Origin: Isoetes taiwanensis
Taxonomy: Eukaryota; Streptophyta; Lycopodiopsida; Isoetales; Isoetaceae
Assembly: GCA_021234155.1 (NCBI GenBank)
Contig: JAJEKV010000001.1
Coordinates: 2,169,927-2,233,926, forward strand
Reading direction: 5' to 3'
Length of the DNA stretch: 64,000 nucleotides
This document shows positions 11,809 to 22,748 of the stretch, piece after piece. How positions within the stretch are numbered: the stretch's first letter is position 1; each line of letters starts with the position of its first letter. A program made the position numbers and the translations under genes. Under the pieces are notes generated by a model. The model did no database searches. It saw only the letters and a program-made list of their open reading frames with translations, and was not told the DNA's origin.

Positions 11809-11813
11809 TAGCA
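11809..11813. repeat. Right target-site duplication (TAGCA) of the Ty3 element
   Basis: Identical to 2109-2113 and directly adjacent to the terminal CA of the 5' LTR. Confidence 0.85.
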
Positions 11814-13361
11814 GCACTACAGCAAGTAAAGAATCATATTCCCATGGACGCCATTTAAGTCGTTAACAAAAAATGTTTGTATAGGGATGCATTTAATTCT
11901 TTTTTTCGCACTATTTCTCTTTGGATAAAGTTACTATGCATGGTAAGCATCCTACTAAGGACTTCAACCAATGGGTCTTCACGCCAGAGGATATTTATAA
12001 GAGATCCCTTACAACGTGGAAGACATAGAAGGATGGCGGGTTGAAAGATCACGAAGGTCATCCCGTAGTTTGTAATTGGTAAGGGCAGTTGATTACTTTA
12101 GTGAGACATATCTGAGGTGCATCGGAGGCCTAGATTATTAAGGCGGTAGGATATTGTTCCAAGAGGTGTTGTATGAGAAGGCATACGTTAAGGTCGCAAG
12201 TGATTATACTGAGGTGATTCTCCATGACTAGGGCAAAACTCTAATAACTATTGGATTATTGAATAAGGGAAATTTTCAATATGTGAAGGAATTTTTTTCC
12301 AAAAGATAGTCCTCCTTCAAAAAACTCGGGTCTGTGTATGCATTAATACATCTAATGATAATCAATATAATAAAAGGGTGGATCCTTCATGGAAATCGTT
12401 ATCCAATGGGTTGATCCTTTCAAAGACTTTATCCCATACCCCACATTACTTCCTCCTCTTTTCCTCTAGATGCTTGCCCTCAAGCATAGAATACACCAAT
12501 GTGGCCACAAGAAATTGAACATTGATTCTGATATCAATTGACACGAACTAAACCCCATAGTGCTAACCAACATACCAAAAGAGGTAGGACCTATTGGATA
12601 ATGGTTTCTATAAAGGTTTCATCCTTTTGGTGTGTTGGTTATCATTAATTGCATTAGTGCATGACATTTGGTATCAGAGCCTATGGATCAATTCCTTATG
12701 ACAACATTGGTTTGTTCCACATGCTTGAAGGCAAGCATCTCAAGGAAAGGGTCTCAGGGAGGAATTGATATTGATATGGTCTGAAGGGTATGGGGGTAAA
12801 GCCTTGAAATGATAGGGCCCAATGGGTAACAATTTCTATTAAGGATTCATCCTTTTGGTGTGTTGGTTATCATTAGATATATTAGCGCATAACAAATCAG
12901 AGCCAAGTCTTGAGTTCAAGTATCATGGAATGTCCAAATGAAAAATTGCCTCATGGGCAAATGATATAAGTCCCATATGCTCGAGGGCGAGCATTTCGAG
13001 GGGGGAGAGGAATTGATATGGTTTGAGGGCCATAGGAACCAATTCGAGTAGATCTTGGGAAGGCAGCATTTAATTATCACATATAGAGAGTCAAACCTCA
13101 ACATCTAGGCATTTGCCCCATTGATTGGGGCACGCGGTAGTAAAAAATATATTGTATCGATGCATTTCTTTGGGTTTTGATGATGACAACTTCATTAGCA
13201 TAGGGACTTTTCAAAATACTGGGTAGGGAAGGCTTGTAAAGAAGGAGATTTTGACAATATATCACGGTCATTTGGTGAGGTCTCTAAAAAATAAAATTTT
13301 GCAAAAAGAAAAGATGTCAACGACATTCGTTGTGAAGTGGAGTTGACTAACAACAAAGCCA
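11814..13361. other. Non-coding, with degenerate duplicated LTR-like sequence at about 12590-13040
   Basis: No gene is seen. Two diverged units share a stretch ending TTTTGGTGTGTTGGTTATCA (ending near 12636 and 12870) and, downstream, similar GGAATTGATA stretches (near 12760 and 13010). The first is followed at 12669-12680 by TGGTATCAGAGC, a plus-strand initiator tRNA-Met primer site, so the block is probably an eroded LTR edge from another retrotransposon. Confidence 0.4.
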
Positions 13362-14101
13362 ACCTTCAACAGGCCCTGAGCCGCTGCGGGCCCATTGCCA
13401 CAGCGTAAGCCAGGTGCGGGAGCCGAGCATCATCCATATTAACCACTTTTACGAAAATAGGCGATGTGTCTATCAGGGCTGCCACGGGAAGCGCAAGAAT
13501 CCGATTTCTGCAGCAGAATCGATAGGGGACTGAAGGTTTCACCCCAAGTGCCCGTGCCAAAATGCCTTCGCACTGCTCAAGTCATTCCAGTCGCCAAAGA
13601 GGCGGCCGCCCCAAACTCCTCGACCCCATCTGAAGGACAGCTCGACCCGGCCGAAAACAGATGTGACCGATGGCCCCAATCATAGAGCTCGCTCAGGGTG
13701 ATTTTGTCCAGATGGCATAAAGCGCTTTCCACTGGTCACACCATAGCGGATGGGCGCCTCCCAACAGAGCGCAGGAGGGGAACTCCACCCCTAGGTACTT
13801 GTAGGTGGGCGTGACCTCCACGCATGATCGCCCCCGATATGTGAGTGCAAGAGGCGTGGGGTGGCGCGGAAGAGGATATGAGAACCACCGGTCTTGACCA
13901 GATTCACGCGCGCACAACCAGAAAGTTTAGCGAATGTGTCTAGGGCATCGGATGAGACCGCATAGCTTCGGTGTGGGCGGAAGGTCAACATCATCCGCAT
14001 AGATGGTGGCGGATGATCGGTGCAAAAGTCGTATGCCATCCCCATGCTCAATAAGCGAGGGGCTCTAACCGATCAATGTAGAGGCCAAAAAGTGTTGGTG
14101 A
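13362..14101 (-). mobile_element. LINE-X copy, piece 1 of 3 (3' part of ORF2)
   Basis: This piece matches the other LINE-X copy at about 48455-49190 base for base over long stretches, for example the sequence after CAACAGGCCCT at both places. On the minus strand it is the C-terminal part of ORF2, downstream of the reverse transcriptase. It ends abruptly at GTTGGTGA (14094-14101), and its continuation in the reference copy is found not here but at 15738. Confidence 0.8.
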
Positions 14102-15737
14102 CACGGTGACATAATACGATACGGGGAAATGAATACGGGGACCCAAAATGAATCACGAATAATAATACGTGAAATACGATACGGAGAATGCGGAATATTC
14201 TCTTAGAATATTCCATAAAATATCATATTTGTACTTGATCTTTTCAAATTTTAATCTCTATTTTTTAAATATGAAAGCGTAAATTCTTCTATTGCAATAA
14301 TAACAACATTAGGGATTCTTCTAACACAAATGCTAGAGATTCAGGTGACCTGTAAGCACAAAGCATGCATACATAAGGAAGGAATTTAAGCACAAAGCAT
14401 GCATACATAAGCTGTGCCACTATGAAGGAATTTAAATTTTAAACACACAAGAATGAAAAAATAATCCAGCTTATCAAGGTAGCACCCTAGTAGCAGATTC
14501 TCAGTTTAAATGTAGAGTTATTATTGGTGTGCCCAGCAGAGATATACTTTCTTCCTGAAAACCAATGTTCAAAATATATGTAACAGTATATGGCATCTAT
14601 ATACTATACATAGTGGATGGATAGCCACCAAATTCAAGCTTCTAATTTGAATGAAGGTAACCCACCAATTCTTGAAGCATATGGCGCAATATTTTTCATG
14701 AAAAGCGGGATGATAATTGCTCTACCGGATGGTCATAATATTCAGCCTAAAAACATAAGTACGAGTTATTAAAAGCAAGATAATATTTGTATAAGCCTAA
14801 TTCAAACTGCACGCAAAATGTCTTGAAATATGAGGTACAGAAACCAAACAAGACGACTAAATATCTGAAAATGCGATGACTAAACTTCGGAATTACAAAA
14901 TCACTACATGCCACAGTGAGATAAAACAGAAGGAACCAGCAAACTACATTAGTAGAATCACAACTATGAACTAACCTTGTCAAACTTTCTACATTTATCA
15001 TTTGGCTCCACCATGTGCTGGGAAGTTGTTACACAACAAATGTACACCTAAACCTCAGCAATTAACTCCACCAAGATGCCTGCACAGAGAGCAATGCCTG
15101 CCTATCACTTTTTGAAGCTCCTGTCCAAGATCTGCAATTTATTGTAAGAAGGAAAAACTTAGAATATGATGAACAACAGATTCAGCATCAGTTTCAGCAT
15201 CAAGCTTTCGTGTATTCAATGAACAAAGGCAGGTGATTTTCTGTGATAGAAATTCAAACAAAGCAAAAGAGTGCTAAGAACAATGGCATCATGGATGTAT
15301 GCAATGCAAATGCACAAATCCGGCATTCTGTTCCATAGTTATCTTTGATGTCGGAAGAAAGTAGAGCTTGCCTAGCTTTGAAATCGAGGGCAGCTGCCAC
15401 GCGAGAGGCATCTCCTTATCAATCGAGGGGGTACTCGTATTTTGCATTATTTGCTCAAAAAGAAGGTCGAGGTGGATTCGTTAGAGTACATACCGGATAC
15501 CACAGGCCGGAAACAAGGAGAAGAGGGAAGAAAAGCGGATGTTGAGGGAAAAATTCGCTTTTCCCCTTTGCGTTGAAATTTTTGCCATTAAAACTAAATA
15601 CGGCCGTATTTGGGCGATATTCTTGAAGAATAAATGATTACGTTACAATTTGAATGGCGTATGTATTTTTCGAATCTGTTTTTTCTAAATTACGATTCGG
15701 GCCAGATTCTCTGAGAGAATCTGGTAGGTTCTACGTG
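14102..15737. mobile_element. 1.6-kb insertion in LINE-X with 8-bp duplication GTTGGTGA
   Basis: GTTGGTGA occurs at 14094-14101 and again at 15738-15745, where LINE-X homology resumes. An 8-bp duplication fits hAT-superfamily elements. The ends are CACGGTGACA and, on the opposite strand, CACGTAGAAC, so terminal inverted repeats are at best short. No transposase is visible. Around 15060-15150 on the minus strand an acceptor-like sequence is followed by SWTGASKSDRQALLSVQASW and a stop, possibly a captured terminal exon of unknown origin. Confidence 0.6.
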
Positions 15738-15892
15738 GTTGGTGAGGGGGGCGGACACGTGGGACCCGATACTACTTGGTGAAATGCTTGGCCGGGTCGA
15801 TCATCCCGCCAAAACAACTCTCATACAACACAAGATATGGCATTTCGCACGCAGGGGCAGCCTGATTGACGCGGTCTAGCCCATAGCTTTTC
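15738..15892 (-). mobile_element. LINE-X copy, piece 2 of 3
   Basis: Matches about 49187-49330 of the second LINE-X copy, including CATCCCGCCAAAACAACTCT and the CTCATACAAC that follows. It is flanked on both sides by insertions and is collinear with pieces 1 and 3. Confidence 0.8.
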
Positions 15893-18800
15893 CCGGGGTT
15901 TCACTATTTTGTACACGTATGACCCAAGTGCGTGACTGGGTAGGGGTTTTTTCAAACTCGAGACGTCCGTATACGGACTGGTGTTTCATACGGTCGACCA
16001 CCATTCTTCCCGCAGGTGGTCGAGAAGGGGGAGTTGGGCGGGAAGGTCCGATCCGTAGCATCTACGTTAGGGCCTACTCCAACTCCGAATGCTTTGAAGA
16101 ACCGAGGCGCCATTAGTATACCTAACTTCTTTTTTGTAAAGATAAGAATACATTTTAGGTTTTTTACCAGTAGCTGGCTCTCTTACGAAACCAGACTGCC
16201 GGATCTGTGCTAGCTATGGCAATGCTTGGGGACTATGGAAAGCAACATTTGGATTACACTGAACGAAAAAGCTACAACAGGGCAGCGCTCATGGAGTCAG
16301 TACAGGCAAGCATTCTGATCCATAGATATTATGAACATAGATATGGTAAATACTTTTGCATTTCCTGTTGCATTTTATGGTGGGTTTTATGGATCTTCTA
16401 CCTTATTTTCTATTATATGTTTGTGTCAAGGCTTAATGTTTCCTACCTTTGTCTGGGTTTTTATGGGTTTTTGCAGTCAATTTGTTTCCTGCTTTTGTCT
16501 GGGGTTTTTATGGTCAATTTGTAACTCTTGTCATTTGTATCTCTCAAAGACTGGTTGTGTACCATTTTCGGTTCTCAGTAACCAACATTTGAGATTTTAT
16601 ATTCTTTTCTCGTGCTTGTGAACATAGGCTTTTTGGTAACAGGAAAAAGGCAGGCATATCTTTGTAACTAAAATCTGGCAGCTTTTGTAGAGAAGAAGAC
16701 AAGGGTTTGGCAATCTAGAGATGCAGAAGAAGGTTCCAAGTGAAAGGGAGGAATTCCCAAAAAAAAAAACCCAGAAAAAGAAGACGAGGAGTTTCTCCTT
16801 AAAATAAAGATGACTACCTTGGTGGCTCTGCGCAGTGAGTAAATCCCATTTTTACAATTTACAGCAGACGTGGGGTTTCTGAACTAGCATTTAATAGTCT
16901 GCACCGTCCTTTGTTATATTGTATCCACATCTGCAGAAGATGTGTCATGTGCAGATTCAGCTTGAAGTCTTCTTCCATAACCAAATCTTGTGGTGCTTCA
17001 TGTTGGTCTTTATTGCTGTTGTCAAAATACCTGCTATGAACCTTATGTGTATTTTACGTTACATTGGATCATGTGACAGTCTAGAATGGTTGGCGCAGAT
17101 CAACTCAGAGTTGACCAGACCATGCCATGGATGCTAGGATTTATAATGCCAACTCCATGCCACATCTAAAAGGCAAGTTATCTTTGTGTGAAAGGTAGAG
17201 GCATTTTTTCACATTTTTCTTGGAGAATAGAGTAAGCGTGGTACTGTTGAGGTACGCTGTGCTATTCAACTCATTTGTTTTACTGAGGTTACTTACATTA
17301 TTGTGCTACATCTGATGCTAGTGTCAATAAATTGGCCTTTTAAGTATGTGAATGATCATGCCAATCTACTTGAATGCGTGGGTAGCCCAAACTTTATGTA
17401 AATAAAAGACCCAAAGTAGATTGTGTGGGAGGTCAACTGTACATAAAAGAGTTAGGTAACTCTGTGCAAAAGCCTTTATCAAAAGCCTTGATGTTATTTG
17501 TTTTGTTCCAAGGTATATGTTTCAATAGTTGGTGGATGTTTGTGCAGGGGTTGAATCCGTTGATGTTCATGTTTGCTCTTGTTGGTAATGCTGCATATGT
17601 GGGAAGGTAAAATGATGAACTAGACTTTTAGACGTTTGAAGCATTCTGATAGTGGCTGTTTATTGTTTATGGTACAGCATTCTATTTAGAACCCTAGAGT
17701 GGGAGAGGCTGAAGCCCAACCTTCCATGGTTGGTTGACGCTGCTGTTTGTGTCCTCCTGGACTTATTTGTATCCTTAAATTACAGGATTACCTTTTGCGT
17801 TTGTCTTTGCATTCAAAATGTGTTCCCTTAATTTCTTGTTGCTGCAGATCCTTCCATAATTCTTATTCTTTTATCTTAAGAAGGGTAAGCGCTACCATTC
17901 AGATGAGTCCAGTGATGAAGCATATGAAAAATAAGCAATGTAAATTTTTTTCCTTTGGCCATCATAAAATTGTTACGTGGTGATGATGTATGGCTTGATA
18001 GCACTTAAAGAGTGCACAATTTGAGTGTATAATATAGCACGATATCACGTTGCATTTGGCATTTGGTTTACTATGGAAGCATTTTTGACATTTGGTTTAT
18101 TTTTAATACTTGATGTATTATGGAAGTTCTGTATCCGTCAACCCATTTAGCATTTCTGAACCATGAAACAGATCAAACCCATTTTTGACTTTAAGTATCT
18201 GGCATGTTGTCATCTGCCATATTGCAGACTTTTTCATTTATAAGCTTTGATTAAGTTAACAACAATAAACAGAACTGGATTGGTTCGACATTCTGGTTAA
18301 GTTAAACTTGTAACTTAACTAAAGGCATGTCTATAGGGATTTTGGTTAACCACTAACTTAACCAGACGATGTCTGAACAACTAGTAGTTAGGTTATAATT
18401 TTCTAACTTAACTATGTTTGGTGTGAAGAAATTTAACTTTATTCTAGTTAAGTATTCAACACAAACTTAACTATTTTTAGTGTGAATGCAGTTGTTATAA
18501 TTAAGTTTAACTAGGTAGTTAATTTTTTTTAACTTAACTAAACGGCGGGTGCGAATGAACCCTTATTGTGCTAAATGTAAGGAGGCAGCACAGGTCTGGG
18601 CATAAGTACAATAACTTGAACCTTTATGCCTTTATGCCTTTTGCGGTTATATAAGCATAGTCATTACATATTCTAATGAGTTTAAGCATAGCATTGTGCA
18701 TTTCTGGAAATGTCACCACTGTATGAGTCAAGTTCAATAGGAAATATCTTTTTTGAAACCATGGTCTTTGAACTGTATATTTAGCTCCAGCTATGAATAA

Positions 18801-19166
18801 AATATTTTAACTTAAACAAATGTTCTCTCTTTTACAGTCTGCCATGATATGCACAAGATTTGACATATTAGATAAGTGTAAAATGGCCAGTATTGATGTA
18901 ACAAATGGCTAAGCAAAAGTCAAGCTCTATTGAAATTTTATTTATTCTGTACATAGGGGTAGGGTGCACAAGCACAAACTCAAGTACAAGATCGGGTAGG
19001 GGTAGGATAGTCCGAAAGTACATCTACGGAAAGGGGCTTGGAAACTGGCTTTTCCTATTTACGTATGTAGGGGTTTTCCACCTCCAAAAAGTCGTATCTG
19101 AGGGTTTTTCTCTGGACCCCTTGCACTTGAGATGTGGTATCCCCATATGCCTAGGTGAAACCAGGG
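15893..19166 (+). mobile_element. 3.3-kb TIR transposon carrying PQ-loop gene exons (Pack-type, hAT-like)
   Basis: AGCTTTTC at 15885-15892 is repeated at 19167-19174, and LINE-X sequence resumes exactly there. The inserted DNA starts CCGGGGTTTCAC and ends in the reverse complement of CCCTGGTTTCAC, a 12-bp terminal inverted repeat with two mismatches; sub-terminal similarity (CAAGTGC, then an aaaac/ctc(g/a)gAnACG pattern) extends further in. No transposase was recognised, so it is non-autonomous. It carries at least three spliceable exons of a PQ-loop protein and, around 18290-18560, a block dense in TTAACTTAACTA motifs that may be a further nested small element. Confidence 0.7.
16171..17934 (+). 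pseudogene. Captured 3' portion of a PQ-loop membrane protein gene
   Basis: Three consecutive exons join in frame with canonical borders: 17548-17606 (GLNPLMFMFALVGNAAYVG), 17678-17768 (SILFRTLEWERLKPNLPW then LVDAAVCVLLDLF) and 17848-17934 (ending HSDESSDEAYEK, TAA). They match the second PQ-loop and C-terminus of plant relatives of yeast Ypq1 and animal PQLC2, vacuolar/lysosomal cationic amino-acid exporters. The third exon has an in-frame TAA at 17857-17859 where a Gln codon is expected. An upstream exon-like segment (16171-16345, TAGSVLAMAMLGDYGKQHLD) may be its central loop, which is less sure. The N-terminal PQ-loop is absent. Confidence 0.75.
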
Positions 19167-19430
19167 AGCTTTTCGGGGGGCCAGTATCAAAAGCCTTCGC
19201 GAAGTCCACAAAGCAAACAATACAAGTCCTGCCGATGGTTCCTACCGTCTTCAATCGATTGCCTTGAGTGTAAAGATATGGTCAATCGTTGAGTGGCGGG
19301 GTCTAAAGCCTGCTTGTGTGAGGGCTCGCACATCTGCTGCCTCCGCCCAGCGGGTCAACTGGTGCTCGAGAATGCCAGCCAACAGTTTGGCAAACACTGA
19401 ACTGAAGGACATGCAGACAAAGGTGAGCCT
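19167..19430 (-). mobile_element. LINE-X copy, piece 3 of 3 (reverse transcriptase core)
   Basis: On the minus strand this encodes ILEHQLTRWAEAADVRALTQ followed by AGFRPRHSTIDHIFTLKAID, then CIVCFVDFAKAFDT, the first conserved blocks of a non-LTR reverse transcriptase including the aspartate-containing FVDFAKAFD. It matches about 49325-49560 of the second copy. Homology stops near 19430, so the copy is truncated before the endonuclease. Confidence 0.85.
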
Positions 19431-22150
19431 AAAAAAACAAGGCAAGCTCATCTTGAAGAAGATAGCACTGCAATATCAATTACGACGAAATAAAAAATGC
19501 AGCTTACAACTTTGATGACGAAGCATACTCGGGTAGGACTTGACATTCCTATGAATGTTGCCATCGAAAATTATGAACCTGCTGGTAGAGTTGATTCAAT
19601 TCAGTAATGAATTTCGCAATTTATTTTCTTAACAAGTAAGTATTCTTGACATTCCTGTGTTATTTTGTGTACGAACTTCCTTATTGTATTTAAGTTTGTA
19701 AATTTAAAAAGTAATGGTGTAAAAGCTCTTGGTATAAAAATATGTAAATCTCGCTAAATTAAACTTTAAAGTTTCTTTAATCTAGTTGTTTGCTTGATTA
19801 TGATGTTAATGGCGTAAAATTTGGGCAAGAAATATGCAAAGAACTATAAATGGTGCCACATTATATAAAAAATGCCCTAAAATGTTAAAAAAAATGGTAA
19901 TTTCGAGACTAATGGGAATCATGAAATTTTCCAATTTAATGAAATTGTGCTTGTGGTATGTGTGACAGGCTTTTAGCATTCGTTGGAAAGCTTTCAATAC
20001 CATGAGCAGTATCAATTGTTAAATAAAGTGTTGGCACCCCTGTATCTATTAGCTAGACATTCTTAAGTAGAGATGCCCGTAGCAAGGCGACAACCTTTGA
20101 TGCATAGATATACGCATTGTTATGATATGATGTGGCACTTTAGGATGAATGCTAATCTGGATCAATGCTAATATCTTATATTTCTTTATTTTTTATATAT
20201 TTCTTTATTTTTGTGTTTTTATTTTTTGTTTTATAATCAATTTTAAGTTTGACAGTTGTCATATGTGATAGTGTATTGGTGGTCATGTGCTGCTAGGGCA
20301 TGTACTTTGATTTGTGATTGTGGTATCATGGGCACCTTGTTGCCAAGACACACCCTATGCTTCTAATCAATATTGACGTTTTCATGCTAATGATTATAAC
20401 TTGTTTGCGTTATGTATTCCATGTTTAGGTTTGCATGCTAGGGTGTAGAAAATGGAGGTGGCTGCTACAAGAGATGCATGAAGATCCAGGAATGTTTTCA
20501 AATTTCCAACTCATTGGATATATTCAGGTTTGATTCTTGAAGAGAAAAAAAATATATGTTCTTGCATTCATGTGGGTTTTGTATTAGTGTGAATTATGTG
20601 ATTTTGTATTCATGAGGAAACATATAGGTTCAAATTCTGGTAGTTTATGTAACCATTATATATAGGCGATTAAAATCTAGTGTTTTAATTGTATTTTATA
20701 CGGTTGATATTTGAAATTTAGGGCTCTGATATTGAGGGTGGAGGCTCTATTCTACGTGGTATATTCTGGGGTGGTCCTAGACAAAGGGCTAGGGTTGGGT
20801 GATAATATAGGACCAATGATAGTTTAAAATACAACGTATGCTTTCTTTGTTTTTTTCGTCGATACATTTTTTTATTCTTTTTTTCTTGATAGTTTTAATG
20901 GTCAAGATTTAAATCACATCCTCATCCCCAACACGTTTAAAAGGATAAGCTTACATTTCACACCCCCCATCATATATATTACATGTACATCACATCAAAC
21001 AACAGCTAGGATTTGCATATAGAGTAATTCAAAAAGTTTACAAGAACCGCTAAAGTGCATGACTAGTAGAGTTCACAGTATACGAGTCCAGAGAGCATTA
21101 AACATAGAGCTAGACATAGAATTAATAGCACCATCAAACATAGAGTCAGTGGTAGCGTCAGATTTATAATCAATATAATGTCAGATTTAGGATTATTCTT
21201 AAGATCAAAATTAGAGGTCAGCATTAGAGTCATATGTAGAGTTAAACTTATAGGCAGGTCTAGCATCAACATCGGAGTCACACATAGCTTCACATGTATC
21301 ATCAGAACTACAGCCACATAACATATATGTTTGAAACTGATGGTAAAGCTGAAGCTACGTTTGACTCGTAGTATATGGATAGAGATACTTGTAACAATCT
21401 TCTGATTGTGACATCTGACCCTCACAGCTTCATAATTTCCATCTTTACTTCCTTTAGTGGCAATAATTTTCCTTATATATAACAATCTTATCATAGTCAA
21501 TGCAAAGTCGTATTGACATTGCTAATATGCCATACATCACCATTGTTGCATGAGTAGAGGTCCTCATGTTCCACATTATGCGGCAATGTCAGACAATTCC
21601 AACCAAATAGAAAATAACAAAAAACACATTGAGCCACTTGTGACTGTATGTTGTGTTGTAAACTCGAGCTACTTATATCTAAATATGGTGATGCACACTT
21701 AATAGTGCTACTAATACAAAGGTATTTGGGAGTGTACCTTTAATGCATGGGTTTACTCACATTTATGAGTCTATTGCTATATCCATATTGCTTCTTTTCT
21801 TATACGCGTGAATCTCTTTTTCCACCTTTCCAAACATTGAGCAGGCAGTTGCACTATCGAAATAAAGAACATGCAGAGTACAAAAGAGGAGGGGGGAGGG
21901 ATGAGGGCATTTTTTACATCATGTCACTTGGCATCATAGTAACAGAGGAACGATGACAATGGTAAAGAGAAAATAATTTAAACTTTAGAGGTGATACATT
22001 TGGGAAAGGCATGTAATCCAGGAAGGAGATATCGATATAAAGGAGAACTAAAATGTACACATGGAATTGTTTAGTTCTTTTCTGTTTTCAAGAAGAACTA
22101 GTTCAAAGGCCAAATTCTGCTGGTGCCAAGCAAGGGCAGCGACTTGTTCA
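19431..22150. other. AT-rich, no recognisable gene
   Basis: No protein family is recognised. A minus-strand open frame of 145 codons at 21063-21500 comes from a region of repeated (A/G)CATAGAGT(T/C) words and is low-complexity; in another frame the same DNA reads as Asp/Ser-rich peptides. Neither is convincing as a gene. Confidence 0.4.
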
Positions 22151-22748
22151 TCAAGGGATGACGATGGAAAATCGCTGAATCTGGGCCATCAAAGAGGGCC
22201 AATCATCTGGAAAATTCAAACGGGCACGTATCCCCTTAAATCTTATAGCTGCACGATCGTAGCTGCCGCGTGCAGCCTCCTCGATGCTATCAAAGGTTCC
22301 AAGCCACGCCCTCTGCCGCTTGATCGGATCCCTGATTTCTGCCCCCCATTTACCTAGCGGCCTTGCCCGGATTCCCTTGTAAGGCAACTTGTTCTTGCTC
22401 ATCCCTTTCGCCGTGCTGGGGGATTTTGGGACTGACTCTGTAATGCCAAATATTTTGGCACAAAAAATAAACTACTCAATGTCAGCCCATTTTCCATCCC
22501 AATGTTAAAATCTAAAAGGATCAGGTGATTTGCGTACCTTGTACATTTGATGTTGTGGTTGATCCATTTACTGCCATGCTCAGATTGTTATTGCTTGCCT
22601 CGTTCGGGCTGCTCGAGAGAAAGTCCAGTAGCTTGTCCAGCTCCTTATCATACACAATCCCTTCCTCTCCTCTTTTTTCTTCCCCCATCTTGCTTTGAAA
22701 ATGGTGCTCTGTTGTTTGTTGTTCTACACATAAGTTATGCTCTCTCAT
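22151..22748 (-). CDS. ERF-type AP2 domain transcription factor, two exons
   Basis: Exon 1 (22748-22538) encodes 70 residues starting [11 protein letters not shown] 100-bp intron with a GTACGC donor and TTACAG acceptor follows, then exon 2 (22437-22151) continues in phase, giving 165 residues in all. One AP2 domain spans residues 89-146, from [19 protein letters not shown] through RAWLGTF to RARLNFP. ERF proteins bind GCC-box or DRE-type DNA in the nucleus. The Trp of the RPWGKW motif, a DNA-base contact in AtERF1, is Leu here, while the WLG motif is kept. The domain sits near the C-terminus and the N-terminal region is acidic-to-neutral ([10 protein letters not shown]). Frame, splice sites and domain are intact, so it is probably functional. 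The start Met could be that at residue 21 instead. Confidence 0.85.

Noticed and set aside
15876-16213. Overlapping frames at the left end of the PQ-loop carrier
   Set aside because: They overlap the proposed transposon terminus and its sub-terminal sequence and have no domain.
21063-21500. A 145-codon minus-strand open frame
   Set aside because: The DNA is a decayed short-word repeat (CATAGAGT and variants), and the peptide is low-complexity Leu/Ile-rich without any domain; another frame gives equally biased Asp/Ser peptides.
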